From assembly GCA_043820105.1 (NCBI GenBank), contig JBDREC010000001.1, positions 53,619 to 117,618 of the forward strand: a DNA stretch of 64,000 bases. Reading direction: 5' to 3'. A program made the translations under genes and the position numbers. The notes under the pieces were generated by a model, which was not told the DNA's origin, ran no database searches, and saw only the letters and a list, made by a program, of their open reading frames with translations. Below, in pieces: positions 19,501 to 28,203 of the stretch. The DNA comes from JBDREC01 sp043820105 [NCBI: Pseudomonadota bacterium] (GTDB taxonomy: Bacteria > Bdellovibrionota_F > JAHFAK01). The stretch's first letter is position 1. Every line of letters starts with the position of its first letter.

Positions 19501-21127
19501 AACAAGTCCAGCTTTTATTGAAGAATCATTAATGCATGCTTTTGATGCCCATCAATTCAATCTTCAAGAAATTAATGATCATTCAATTTGGATTTCAAGG
19601 ATTTCTTCTATTCAAAATGAATATTCCTATAGAATTAGCATTACTACAGCTCACGGTAAGCATTATAATCTTCAACTAATTATTATGAAGGATCATGAGA
19701 AAACTAAAGAAACAATTCAATGGATGATTTCAGAGAACGCATATCCACGTGAAAAGACTGTTTTGCCTGCTGTTGGAGCATATCGCAGAGAGTTGAACGC
19801 CTTTTCTTTGGCCTTTGTAAATGAGTTGACAACCTGGCAAAGAATTCAATCTCTATCTAATCAACTTATACCAAAAATTGACAATCAAAATGTGTCGCTT
19901 TGGGAAAACTATTTTACACGGTCATTTATTGCCTTGTTTACAGCATGGATAAACAGTGAGTTTAAAATAGTTCCTGGCATTATTTCACCAAATAATATTA
20001 TTGTTTCCCAACAGGAGTTTAGAGAAGATTCATTAATCTTATCTTTGCTTGGTTGGAAAAAATATAAAAATACTCTTTCTTTAATTCGTCCGATTATAAA
20101 GAATTTTTACCTTTTTACAATAAATCATTATCCGTGGTGTAAACATGAACTGAACTTTGATTGGCTTTTTAATGCTTGTGTTGAATCTCTTGGCAGGGAA
20201 AAGGCTATTGATTTTCTATGCCTTTTAAGGCAAGAGTTTGAGAGAGATTGTGATGTTACATATAAAGATAAATTTTTACAAAAGCTAGATATCTATATAA
20301 AACGGTTTAATATGATTTTCATTCCTAATCTGTCCACCAAGTTCGCCATTGACAGATATCATAAGTGGTTAAGTTTAAATTCAGAAGCAACATATATAGC
20401 AAAGTGTCAAATAATCGAAGAACTTTGTGAACTATATAAAATACATAAATTCGCTGATGTTTATAGATTTTACCTTTATAGAAAAACCTATTTCAAAAGA
20501 TCTTCTAAGCTAATAAAAATGAGGTTTGATAAGTTAATTCATAGACTACATTTTTCAACTCGAAAATTTAGAGTTCAAATGGAGGAGCTTTCAGAATTAC
20601 AGGATGTTATTACAGAGTTTGAAGACAGAGTTGTTTTCAGTCATCTGGTGTTTCCTAAGACTGGAATGAAAAAGGTTTTCGATGTTTCATCAGTTGGATA
20701 TACTGGTAGTAAGACGATGTTTGTTAAATCAGAAATTGAAGACTTAGATGGTGATAAGTTTGTTGTTCGCGAACCTGTTCATGCCTCTGAGATAGGCATT
20801 CTTTATAAGATATTTATTAAAGCCGACTTTCCTAAAAAGATGTCTGAAAAAAGCAAATTTATACTTTTAATTGACCACCAGGATGAAATTGTTGGAGGAA
20901 TATCTTATGGTGCTTATGAAACTGATTCAGTAGAAATAGATGGTATTATCATCGTGGACCACCTAAAAAACAAGGGTCTTGGAACAGCGCTTTTAGATGA
21001 TTTCATTAGTCGTATGAAGAATCAAAATGTTAAGACCCTTAGAACACCTTTTTTGCTAGTAGATTTTTTTCAATCAAGAGGTTTTGTTTTGAACAAGAGA
21101 TGGGGGGGGCTGGTTAAGAAGCTTTGA
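16523..21127 (+). CDS. Giant acyl-CoA synthetase-like / kinase-like / GNAT fusion protein
   Basis: A single 1,534-residue frame with three parts. An N-terminal segment (1-90, helical) leads into an AMP-binding acyl-activating domain (about 95-625): the P-loop FTSGSTGMPKG (~265), SGFGMTEGTGG (~421), PTGDIF (~489) and VDRIKDIYKNSKGQ (~503), then the C-terminal subdomain with a KLPREFDLNKKELTPKGSFNRK end. A long middle region (about 640-1370) is not recognised; a stretch near 1150 (GIISPNNIIV) resembles the catalytic loop of aminoglycoside-phosphotransferase-like kinases but lacks the Asp. Residues about 1400-1534 are a GNAT acetyltransferase (DHLKNKGLGTALLDDF acetyl-CoA loop, then FLLVDFFQSRGF). 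It may activate and transfer a fatty or amino acyl group; the substrate is unknown. Confidence 0.8.
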   Translation: MDEIKNFITKLLLLEKSVKEANVSDKLSYSILNLVEKIIKDKDLFKIRKQDWFRYLEASRTSSFLLSLKETDLRYRWAETTFVLIKELKYSFKDLFKNRVKSHPKKVLFKEFEAEDEVDWTYLQIDKKLKQIASCLIKGRKEKPRVAIICQNGIESACCDLACLIYGIFISPINVHSNVETLKYIFEELDLNLAIIDSEETVDKLLLLKNMLKKNIKIYSVNPGLALEKDEARLFQEEYIKITPEEESLLDNYKGIDIEHVSTCMFTSGSTGMPKGVAFTNYNLTTKRFARAAALPEVGPGQVFLAYLPLFHTFGRFLEMLGVIFWNGTYVFAGNPSYETFISKMKKVQPTALISIPIRWVQIRNDYKEQTEGIKDSKQKQKIFREIVGSRLYWGLSAAGYLDPKVFKFFQRESVNLCSGFGMTEGTGGITMTPPHQYKENTVGTALPGVRLKFTELGEMHISGPYIARYLDEIDINKKIDSLYKDVWLPTGDIFTKHENGYLEIVDRIKDIYKNSKGQTVAPKKVEKEFEHVPGIKSTFLVGDGRDYNVLLIVQDSADTVIANSPSKEAIDDYFSRIIIEANLNLPPYERVINFSKLPREFDLNKKELTPKGSFNRKQIETNFKDVIDKLYKDREIRLKYNDFTLLIPLWVYRDLGILEDGFIIKYDSICNSHYNVALKLAYKKKTKRVQIGDLEYFIKGKVIDLGAMIKQPRLWASNPAFINFFPCKEGWDSSYPKISKQVALPKTKGEIYPKSFKVKSAFIKDKNLANVSFVCSQVMFYEPKVAMQSILKLETLLEVSDARLQEVIKRRLEACAYHFNFDIRGNAYRILLMDQPGRNYSKHFPSFLDSGLPFLDDKLIDEISQADLTLPRLSALRQRMHSYRITLKWPTNEGRRRQFSDLFKLLVKYVQYHPEYYSTVRSMLIGWIVNPVDHILAASAEKNFNKLKTWLEKYIKEKQKLSTSFFNKNFNKKVLFTDELTKAEKHQIKKILTSPAFIEESLMHAFDAHQFNLQEINDHSIWISRISSIQNEYSYRISITTAHGKHYNLQLIIMKDHEKTKETIQWMISENAYPREKTVLPAVGAYRRELNAFSLAFVNELTTWQRIQSLSNQLIPKIDNQNVSLWENYFTRSFIALFTAWINSEFKIVPGIISPNNIIVSQQEFREDSLILSLLGWKKYKNTLSLIRPIIKNFYLFTINHYPWCKHELNFDWLFNACVESLGREKAIDFLCLLRQEFERDCDVTYKDKFLQKLDIYIKRFNMIFIPNLSTKFAIDRYHKWLSLNSEATYIAKCQIIEELCELYKIHKFADVYRFYLYRKTYFKRSSKLIKMRFDKLIHRLHFSTRKFRVQMEELSELQDVITEFEDRVVFSHLVFPKTGMKKVFDVSSVGYTGSKTMFVKSEIEDLDGDKFVVREPVHASEIGILYKIFIKADFPKKMSEKSKFILLIDHQDEIVGGISYGAYETDSVEIDGIIIVDHLKNKGLGTALLDDFISRMKNQNVKTLRTPFLLVDFFQSRGFVLNKRWGGLVKKL

Positions 21128-21130
21128 AGG

Positions 21131-21164
21131 GGGAACAAGGGAACAAGAGCGCAAGGGGACAAGG
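21131..21164 (+). repeat. Degenerate 8-bp tandem repeat (GGGAACAA)
   Basis: Four units (GGGAACAA twice, GAGCGCAA, GGGGACAA) follow the stop codon of the 1,534-residue gene. The unusual GAGCGCAA unit recurs in the array at 29,952, so the two arrays share ancestry. Confidence 0.85.
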
Positions 21165-21205
21165 TGTGGATTGTTTCTGAGGTCTGAATTGTGGATTCTT
21201 AATTC

Positions 21206-22783
21206 TTAATCCTTTTCTTCCCTATCAACTCTTCTAAAAAGCACATGATATCTTTCATCATCGAATTTGGTTGAAAACAGTTGTTGATAATTTTCATTGA
21301 ATTCTTTGTTAAAGGCAAAGGCCTTTGAATATCTTGCCATTCCTTTTTTCATTGCTGAAGTATCCAGGACTGGAAGGTTAGAATATAAAATAATAAATTT
21401 AGGTTTTTTTGAAAGTATTATGTTTGGATTTAATCTTCCATAAGACATGTTTTGTGTCGCTATTTCAATGTTTGCAAGGCCCCACCAATCAAGAACTTTG
21501 CCTTTATATGAGTACGACATTCTTCCGACATCAGAACACGCAACAGTATCATATTTTAATTTTGTTAAATTGTTAAGAAGATTGACCATTTCTGTTAAAG
21601 AGCTTTCTTCGGCTTGCTGTAAGTGCTTAAATTGAGGATGTGCAAATTTATATATCGAAATATTTCCGTGAACAAAGAAAAAAACATAAGCAGTGCAAAC
21701 AATTGCAGTCATAGTGTTTACTATTAATGTATTATATTTTCGTTTTTTAATTTGCCAGAAAAGATAGATGAAAACTTCAAACAATAATATTATTATTAAA
21801 GGAATGATATGGCTTATAAATCTGCCATTTGGCATCCAGTCACCACCTACTTTAATGATGAATAAAAATTGAGCAGAAATCAGTGCTATTAAAATGAAGT
21901 TCAAACTGTTTTCAATTAATAAAAGCCGTAATTTTTTAAGATCTTTTTTGAGTTTTAAAATGATCAAAAGTGTAAAAGAAATAAGACTTATTAAAAAGGT
22001 TATTGTAAATATAAATGAGGAATAGTTTGTAAGATAATTTAAGCCAACAAAATATGATTTATGAATTCCTAATTTCGCCATAGCAGAACAAGGTAATAAA
22101 TAACCATAATACAAGAAACCAAAAATTTCATAAGCCCCTATTAAAAGAATAAGTACAGCTAACCATGTTAAAAGCCATCTTTTAAGTTTGTCTTGATAAA
22201 CAAAAAAGTAAAATATTCTAAAAAAAGCAAAAATTATAGCAAACATAAAGGCTTCAGGGCGTGATAAATATAAGAGAAAAACTAAGACAGCAGAAAAATA
22301 ACCTTTTTTTCGATTAGTCTCAAGATAGAATACAAACACAGATAAAATTAAAAATAAAGCAACTAAACTATTTTCCATGCCAGTGACAGCCCAAGACATA
22401 AAAGGCGATGATAGAATAATCAAAAAAGAAGCGGCTATTGACAAAAAGATATTACGGTTTCTTTTATAAAAAATTAAATTAGTAAAGATCAAAATAAAAA
22501 AAACAAAAATTATTCCCAAAACCTTTGAGCCAATGACTGCCCCATATGGAAGGGCATGTTCAAATGGAATTAGGAATAAAGCCCATAAAAAAGATGAGGT
22601 AGCTTCAATTTTACTGTCTTTTGAAAATACAAGCCCCTCTCCTTCAACATAGTTTTTTGTATGTGCAAAAGTAATATAAGCATCATCAATGGTGAAAGGA
22701 ATAAACTTTGCAAGGTGAATGTAAACAGATGTTATAATAAATATAAATGCAATAATTGCTAATACGAGTCTAAACATCTTCAT
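21206..22783 (-). CDS. Multi-pass GT-C type glycosyltransferase-like membrane protein
   Basis: A 525-residue protein with about ten hydrophobic helices. The first periplasmic loop has FTIDDAYITFAHTKNYVEGEGLVF, followed by SKIEATSSFLWALFL: the Asp-Asp motif and layout of GT-C membrane transferases of the dolichyl/arabinosyl or ArnT type that use lipid-phosphate sugar donors. A C-terminal soluble domain contains DVGRMSYSYKGKVLDWWGLANIEIA, common in this group. The likely role is adding a sugar to a cell-envelope lipid or protein at the periplasmic face; donor and acceptor are unknown. It is a single gene, convergent with the fusion gene. Confidence 0.75.
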   Translation of the reverse strand: MKMFRLVLAIIAFIFIITSVYIHLAKFIPFTIDDAYITFAHTKNYVEGEGLVFSKDSKIEATSSFLWALFLIPFEHALPYGAVIGSKVLGIIFVFFILIFTNLIFYKRNRNIFLSIAASFLIILSSPFMSWAVTGMENSLVALFLILSVFVFYLETNRKKGYFSAVLVFLLYLSRPEAFMFAIIFAFFRIFYFFVYQDKLKRWLLTWLAVLILLIGAYEIFGFLYYGYLLPCSAMAKLGIHKSYFVGLNYLTNYSSFIFTITFLISLISFTLLIILKLKKDLKKLRLLLIENSLNFILIALISAQFLFIIKVGGDWMPNGRFISHIIPLIIILLFEVFIYLFWQIKKRKYNTLIVNTMTAIVCTAYVFFFVHGNISIYKFAHPQFKHLQQAEESSLTEMVNLLNNLTKLKYDTVACSDVGRMSYSYKGKVLDWWGLANIEIATQNMSYGRLNPNIILSKKPKFIILYSNLPVLDTSAMKKGMARYSKAFAFNKEFNENYQQLFSTKFDDERYHVLFRRVDREEKD

Positions 22784-23005
22784 TTTTTATAAGTTTTAAT
22801 CCTATTTCAATTTAAAAAAACGTAACATGAAAATCATATATAATTAAAATAACTAAGACAAGAATTATTAAAAGCGTTCATTAATTAATGTATAGGAAGT
22901 TATGAAAAGGGAACATGGATAATAATATTTAATAGAATATATAGTGTTATCTGATGTTATTGTGGCTTTATGAGTGAGTTGTTGTAAGATGAATGTTGTT
23001 ATTAA

Positions 23006-23126
23006 ACACAGAGACACAGAGGTAAGAAAAAAACATATTTAAAGGTTACTTTAAATATGTTTTTTAGGTTTTATTTAAAAGAATGAATTGTTTTATCTTC
23101 CTCTGTGTCTCTGTGCCTCTGTGTTA
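23006..23126. mobile_element. MITE-like inverted-repeat element with 8-bp unit termini
   Basis: Outer inverted repeats are built from an 8-bp unit (left CACAGAGA-CACAGAGG; right CCTCTGTG-TCTCTGTG plus one extra unit). They flank a perfect 16-bp stem with a GGTTAC loop at 23,028-23,065 whose arms end in A6/T6 runs. There is no coding capacity. It sits in the 620-bp gap between the GT-C gene and the gene at 23,404 and could also act as a bidirectional terminator. Bounds are approximate. Confidence 0.6.
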
Positions 23127-23311
23127 AAAGATCAACTTTCAACTATTCAAGAAGGTTGTTTTTACATAAAAATTTAAATATTGATTACTTTTGAGACATT
23201 TTTGTCCATAAGCTAGATTAAACCACATTGAAAACTAGCATTTTAACATAAAAATAAATTAATCTATTTCCTATCTTAGCATAAACATAGGCTTTTTGCT
23301 GAAAGTGGAAT

Positions 23312-23327
23312 AGGCATTGAAATTGCT
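23312..23327 (+). promoter_or_regulatory. Sigma-54 promoter candidate upstream of 23,404
   Basis: AGGCAT-N5-TTGCT has the exact GG-to-GC spacing of sigma-54 -24/-12 elements, with one weak position in the -24 box (A for T). It lies 77 bp before the start codon of the exported protein gene. It is weaker than the sites at 29,929, 38,255, 42,330, 45,826 and 60,276. Confidence 0.5.
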
Positions 23328-23403
23328 TAATATCGTCTGGCTAAAACTACACAGATGTTTTTTGCTTAAATTTATTGCTTAAACATGTGGGAAAGGGATT
23401 AGA

Positions 23404-25008
23404 ATGTTAAAATCAAAATTATTCATTTTATTTGTATTGCTTCAAATAATTATTCTATCTTCATTTTCGCTATCAGCTCAAAGCGCTGATAATTCGATTC
23501 CAGCTGATATGGAAAGCAGAATTGATGATATGGCTTATGAATTTGCTGATAGACTCAGAGAAATATTAGAGGGTGATATAGATGTTTTAGTACCTTCTGA
23601 AGAGGTTGCGTTAGATGCACATGAGGTAATGATGCGGGGAACATTTGGTCAACTTGATTTATATCCTGAAGATGATAGTAGATATGCGGAACATTATGAA
23701 GATAATGAAGTTAGAGGACATCCCGATAATGAAGTTTATGGAAGACATGAATACTTGTCAGATGCTGGTGATTATTCAATGGCAGAAGCTATAAATGAAG
23801 GAAGAATTAATCCAGAACGACTTGAGTTTTCAAGTCATGAGGTTTTAAGAGAGTTTTTGACGGAGTTTGGGCTCAATGAATCTGTAAGTCTATCCTTAAG
23901 GAGACAAATTAGAGCAATATTTACTGAAATGGCTTCAAGGCCAGGTCGTTGGGGCGGGCGAGTAACAACTATAGCAGTAGATGAAAATGTAATGCTTGAT
24001 CGTGTTTTAGAATTGATAATAGCAGATCTTGAAGAACATCATGAGTTATCTGAGATCGATATAGATACAATAGTCATAGTTGCTGAAGAGCAAATGAAAG
24101 CTGCTTTAATAAATGTTTATAAAGATCCTAATCCCAAGAGGGCTTTAATTGCCAAATTAAAAGATGTATTAAGCAAGGAAGATGTGACTTGGGATTCTGA
24201 AAGAGGACTTGAAATATCACTTCAATCCAAGGTACGAGTAGTTGGAATTTTATCTTTCCTTGTATATGATGAAATTGTAAAATTTGATCCAGTTGTTCTG
24301 TCTGAAATAATAGAGCCATTGATGCTTTTAACAATGTATTTTGATACTGAAATACAATTCGAGGCATTAAAGCTTTTTAGAATCATTATAAGAGTTCACG
24401 GCAACAAGCTTGTCATTTCTCCTGACTTGGCCATGTATATCACCTTAACTCTAGGTGAAGCAATGAAAAGCAGCAATGAAGCTGTCAAGTTTCTGGCAGC
24501 AAGTACTGACGCCAGGTTTGAATGGGACTTTAAAGCAGAAAGAGAAAGGCGAAAAGTAGAAGGAATTACCTTGAGAGGATTGAAATCAAACGATCCTGAT
24601 GTAAGAAGAGGCGCTAAATCTGGCTTACTATTAGCTTCCTCTGCTCCAAGGACTTTGATAAAGGAATTACAAATTATCATTGCCAGGGGGGGGCATGGAA
24701 AAGATGAGGCTGCCAATATTTTGCGTTCAAAAAATGTTATCACAGCAGCCGAAGAAGCTACTATCATTGGAAGTGGTAGAAGAAGTGCTGAAGCCTTTGA
24801 TTTGTTATTAATAAATAAAGGCACTAAAGGTTCTGCTTCTTCATTTGACTTATCAGCAGCCACAGCTGTCGCAACCAGGCTTGAATCTGCTGACTTAGTA
24901 GAAGGAGAAGTAAGAGCAGGTACAGACGCGAAAAGCTTAGAAGATCCAGCCAAAGCAAGAGCTGATGCTCGAGTTAAACCTAGGATTGATGCAGTTAAAA
25001 AGAAGTAG
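23404..25008 (+). CDS. Exported alpha-helical (HEAT-like?) protein of unknown function
   Basis: A 534-residue protein with a signal peptide (residues 1-26, ending SAQ). Acidic segments follow (to about 150, with DAHEVMMRG and EVYGRHEYLSDAGDYS). A long alpha-helical part (about 200-470) in paired helices resembles HEAT/armadillo repeats (LRGLKSNDPDVRRGAKSGLLLA). The tail is Ala/Lys-rich. No enzyme motif was found. A sigma-54-like promoter precedes it. It is convergent with the sensor kinase gene, 2 bp apart. Function is unknown; a scaffold in the periplasm is one possibility. Confidence 0.75.
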   Translation: MLKSKLFILFVLLQIIILSSFSLSAQSADNSIPADMESRIDDMAYEFADRLREILEGDIDVLVPSEEVALDAHEVMMRGTFGQLDLYPEDDSRYAEHYEDNEVRGHPDNEVYGRHEYLSDAGDYSMAEAINEGRINPERLEFSSHEVLREFLTEFGLNESVSLSLRRQIRAIFTEMASRPGRWGGRVTTIAVDENVMLDRVLELIIADLEEHHELSEIDIDTIVIVAEEQMKAALINVYKDPNPKRALIAKLKDVLSKEDVTWDSERGLEISLQSKVRVVGILSFLVYDEIVKFDPVVLSEIIEPLMLLTMYFDTEIQFEALKLFRIIIRVHGNKLVISPDLAMYITLTLGEAMKSSNEAVKFLAASTDARFEWDFKAERERRKVEGITLRGLKSNDPDVRRGAKSGLLLASSAPRTLIKELQIIIARGGHGKDEAANILRSKNVITAAEEATIIGSGRRSAEAFDLLLINKGTKGSASSFDLSAATAVATRLESADLVEGEVRAGTDAKSLEDPAKARADARVKPRIDAVKKK

Positions 25009-25010
25009 GT

Positions 25011-26396
25011 TTAAGATTCTTTTATTGGCAGAGAAAAGTGAAACTTTGTTCCTAAGCCTTCAGTGCTTTCAACAAAAATATGACCCGCATGGGCTTCAAT
25101 AGCCATTTTGCAAAAAGCAAGCCCTAAACCAGTATCATATTGAGCATTTTTTGACTGATCTTTCACTTTGTAAAACTTGTCAAAAATTTGATTTAAATGT
25201 TTTTGACCAATGCCTTCACCAGAATCGATAATTTGAAAAATATATTTTCCCTCATCTTTGTTAATCATAAGACTTACTTTACCTTTTTTCGGAGTATGCT
25301 TCACTGCATTTGTGATTAAGTTTTCTAAAATTCTTATAATAAGTTTTTTATCTCCAGATAATATCATTCCGGATTCTATTGAAAAATCCAGGCTTACTTC
25401 GTTTTTACGGGCATAATTTATTAGCCATTTAATATTTGTAATTAATTCTGTAGCTGGAAAAGTTGAAATTTGTGGGGAAAAACTATTTTCTTCCATATTC
25501 TTAATTTGTAATATGTCCATAATTAAGTTGAAAAGCTGTTTTGCGCTTGATGAAACAGACTCAAGGTGATCGCGTTGTTGCTGGGTTAATTCACCAAAAA
25601 TATCATCAAGAAAAAGTTCCATGGTCGTGGAAATATTAAAAAGGGGATTTTTCAGGTCATGAACAAGCATATGTGTTAAGTCATCTCTTAATTTTTCAAG
25701 TTTTATTCTTTCTGTAATATCACTAATCATTGATAGATTTTTTATAATATTTCCATCTTCATCCGTCATTTCTGTTGAGACGATTTCACCGTAAATAGTT
25801 TCATGATTTTTGTTTCTGAATTCAATAATACTAGCGCTACTATCATTTGGGTGATTATCTTCTAAAAGGTTTTTGATACGATTCTTGCTTTCTTGAGTAA
25901 TAAATGGTAAAGACTGGATATTGTTGTTTACTATTGTATCTGTCTTATATCCAGACCAATCCTGAATCCTGTCATTTGTTGATAGAATATTTCCTGCTTT
26001 GTCCATTACCACAATTGCCTGAGGAGATATTTCAAAAATTGATTTATACTGTTTTTCTATATTCTGATAAAACTTGTTGATGGTCGCAGCCTCAGCTGAC
26101 CATTTAATGGTTATTGTGATAATAGCTGCCATTGTTATGGCCCAGCCAATAAATATGGGCAAAACAATCATAACACCGGTTTCAAGGTTCTGATACATCG
26201 CCAGGGTTGCAACAACTCCCAGGCAGTACATAGTAAAAAGCCAGCCTGAAATCATTATCAAAACAAGTTTTCCAAAAACAACTTTATTAACAGTTTGATA
26301 AAATCGATATGTCTTATATAATAGAAATAGGGATCCGGCCATCAGCACAGGCCATCCTGTTACCAAAATAAAAGATCTTAAAAATTCTAAATTCAT
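25011..26396 (-). CDS. PAS-domain sensor histidine kinase
   Basis: A 461-residue two-component kinase. Two or three N-terminal membrane helices (about 10-95), a PAS domain (about 115-225, with AIVVMDKAGNILSTNDRIQDWSG), then HisKA (about 235-300) with the phospho-acceptor in LVHDLKNPLFN. A HATPase_c domain follows: N box ENLITNAVKHTPKKG, G1 DSGEGIG, G2 DTGLGLAFCKMAIEAHAG. All catalytic boxes are intact. No response regulator lies next to it, so it is an orphan kinase. It could feed a sigma-54 activator, since sigma-54 sites flank it, but nothing shows this. Confidence 0.93.
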   Translation of the reverse strand: MNLEFLRSFILVTGWPVLMAGSLFLLYKTYRFYQTVNKVVFGKLVLIMISGWLFTMYCLGVVATLAMYQNLETGVMIVLPIFIGWAITMAAIITITIKWSAEAATINKFYQNIEKQYKSIFEISPQAIVVMDKAGNILSTNDRIQDWSGYKTDTIVNNNIQSLPFITQESKNRIKNLLEDNHPNDSSASIIEFRNKNHETIYGEIVSTEMTDEDGNIIKNLSMISDITERIKLEKLRDDLTHMLVHDLKNPLFNISTTMELFLDDIFGELTQQQRDHLESVSSSAKQLFNLIMDILQIKNMEENSFSPQISTFPATELITNIKWLINYARKNEVSLDFSIESGMILSGDKKLIIRILENLITNAVKHTPKKGKVSLMINKDEGKYIFQIIDSGEGIGQKHLNQIFDKFYKVKDQSKNAQYDTGLGLAFCKMAIEAHAGHIFVESTEGLGTKFHFSLPIKES

Positions 26397-26588
26397 TTTT
26401 TTTCTTTTGAATTCATTAATGTTATCTATATTTAGACGGGCTTCAAACCAAGGTCAATTAATTTATATTATCCACCTTCTGTCGCACTCCAATAATTTTA
26501 CCATATAATTTTTTTCAGTTTAACATAAAAACCTGAGGATTTAGAAAATTGACTCAATAAAATCAAGGTGATAGCCGAATGTCCACCA

Positions 26589-26604
26589 TGGCCTCTGTCT
26601 TGCT
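26589..26604 (+). promoter_or_regulatory. Weak sigma-54 promoter candidate upstream of 26,681
   Basis: TGGCCT-N5-TTGCT keeps the invariant GG/GC and spacing but differs from consensus at two -24 positions. It is 77 bp before the chosen ATG, the same distance as at 23,312. Confidence 0.4.
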
Positions 26605-26680
26605 TTATTAATGCACCATGGAATTATAAATAAAATACTGCCCACATGTTTAAATGTATATAACAGGAAGGATTTTGGTA

Positions 26681-28195
26681 ATGGGTAAAGAGCAAAATTA
26701 TTCAATATTATTTATATTTAGTTTAATAATTTCATTTCAATTTATTCTGAGTAGTTTTTTATATCCAGTTGCAGACGTACCACCCCGGGACAAACTAAAG
26801 ATGATTTATGTTGCATATCTCAAAAACGGGAAAATATATAAAACGCTTTATTTTAAGGATCGCTTAAAAAAAGCACCCTGGATAAATGTTGATGGCCAGC
26901 TTATTGGTCTTTTTATTTTTTCCGAGCTTTCAGAAAGCCCAAAATTTTCCTTTCATGATAATAAAGAAAGCGTTTATATGGAGAAAACAGATGATTCAGC
27001 AGAAAAAGCAAACCTTGTTTTTATAAGAAATAATGCTGAAGGTGATCACGAAAGCTATGTTGCCATAACTTGTGCAGGCGGATGTACTACAGTTTTCCAG
27101 GCCTTAAATCTTGCGATTAAACCAACAACTTATGATGAAGTCTTTTTTAAAAAATATTTGGATGTTCCTGGAAATGAAGCGGATGAAGAATTTGATTATT
27201 TAAAAGCCCCACAAAACCTTAGTGGCGTTTATTCAATCGGGGCCCTGCCTTTTTTGGATTCTGACATGTATTTACAAGGTCTTCGTTTTGCCAATGATTT
27301 AATGGACCCAATCTTTCCCTCAATGCATCATAACAAAATGATAATTGAATTTGAGGATGGGCAGGAAAAATTCTTTGTTAATATAAACTATAAAAAAGCT
27401 GATTTGTTGCGGCTGGTTGAAAACAATGGTTTTCCAATTATTAAGGTTTTTGGAATAGGCAAGCTGGAAAATTTGCGAGCAGTTTATGGTTTTAATAAAA
27501 AAACAGATGCTATAATTGAAGGGATACAGGAAGTGAATGGGTTTATTGGGAGACCAACAATAAGCAAGGTTTATCTTGTGGATGTCGGAAATTCCTATAT
27601 CAACAGGAAGCCCTATGAAAATGATTTGTATATTTCAAGGCAGGCCTTGCAAGCACTGGATGTTTCCGCTCTGAAGTTCAGGACTAAGCTAATGGCCCTG
27701 GCAGTTTCAGAGATTCAGGATTTTCAGTACTCAGATACTTTTAAAAAAATGTGGTCAGAAGAAAATGACCTTTTACAATTTCTCACAGGAAATGAATATA
27801 CAGGCTATTTCATGTCACCCTATTTATATTATAATGAGTATTTTCTTTGCCATATTACTGACGATAATCTTAAGCTTGAGGATATTTATTTAGCTTCATT
27901 TTATTTATCGATGCTTAATTTCGAAGTATTTGAAAAAAGGATCATATCAGAACAGATTCCTTATGATTATGCCCAAAATTCTGCTGAAGAAGATATTTGC
28001 GGTCCTGATAAAAGCCCTGGGCTTGTTTTTGAAAAGTTAAGTGATGAAACGAGAATTAACACACTTGAAAAATATATAAAATTGGCATTAGGCTTTAAAT
28101 CTTTCTATGAAGGCAATGGAAACAGGATGCAAGAGCTGTTGTGGAATGAGGTAATTGTTAAACTTAATAATATTATGGCCAAGATTAATTCTTGA
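26681..28195 (+). CDS. Exported protein of unknown function
   Basis: The frame opens at 26,654, but an AGGAAGG ribosome binding site lies 7 nt before the ATG at 26,681, which then gives a proper signal peptide (hydrophobic stretch about residues 8-28). The mature part is acidic and mixed alpha/beta, about 475 residues, with a Cys pair in ITCAGGCTTVFQ and a late Cys in EEDICGPDKSPG. No known domain was recognised. It is convergent with the next gene, 8 bp apart. Confidence 0.75.
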   Translation: MGKEQNYSILFIFSLIISFQFILSSFLYPVADVPPRDKLKMIYVAYLKNGKIYKTLYFKDRLKKAPWINVDGQLIGLFIFSELSESPKFSFHDNKESVYMEKTDDSAEKANLVFIRNNAEGDHESYVAITCAGGCTTVFQALNLAIKPTTYDEVFFKKYLDVPGNEADEEFDYLKAPQNLSGVYSIGALPFLDSDMYLQGLRFANDLMDPIFPSMHHNKMIIEFEDGQEKFFVNINYKKADLLRLVENNGFPIIKVFGIGKLENLRAVYGFNKKTDAIIEGIQEVNGFIGRPTISKVYLVDVGNSYINRKPYENDLYISRQALQALDVSALKFRTKLMALAVSEIQDFQYSDTFKKMWSEENDLLQFLTGNEYTGYFMSPYLYYNEYFLCHITDDNLKLEDIYLASFYLSMLNFEVFEKRIISEQIPYDYAQNSAEEDICGPDKSPGLVFEKLSDETRINTLEKYIKLALGFKSFYEGNGNRMQELLWNEVIVKLNNIMAKINS

Positions 28196-28203
28196 TGAAT
28201 TTG

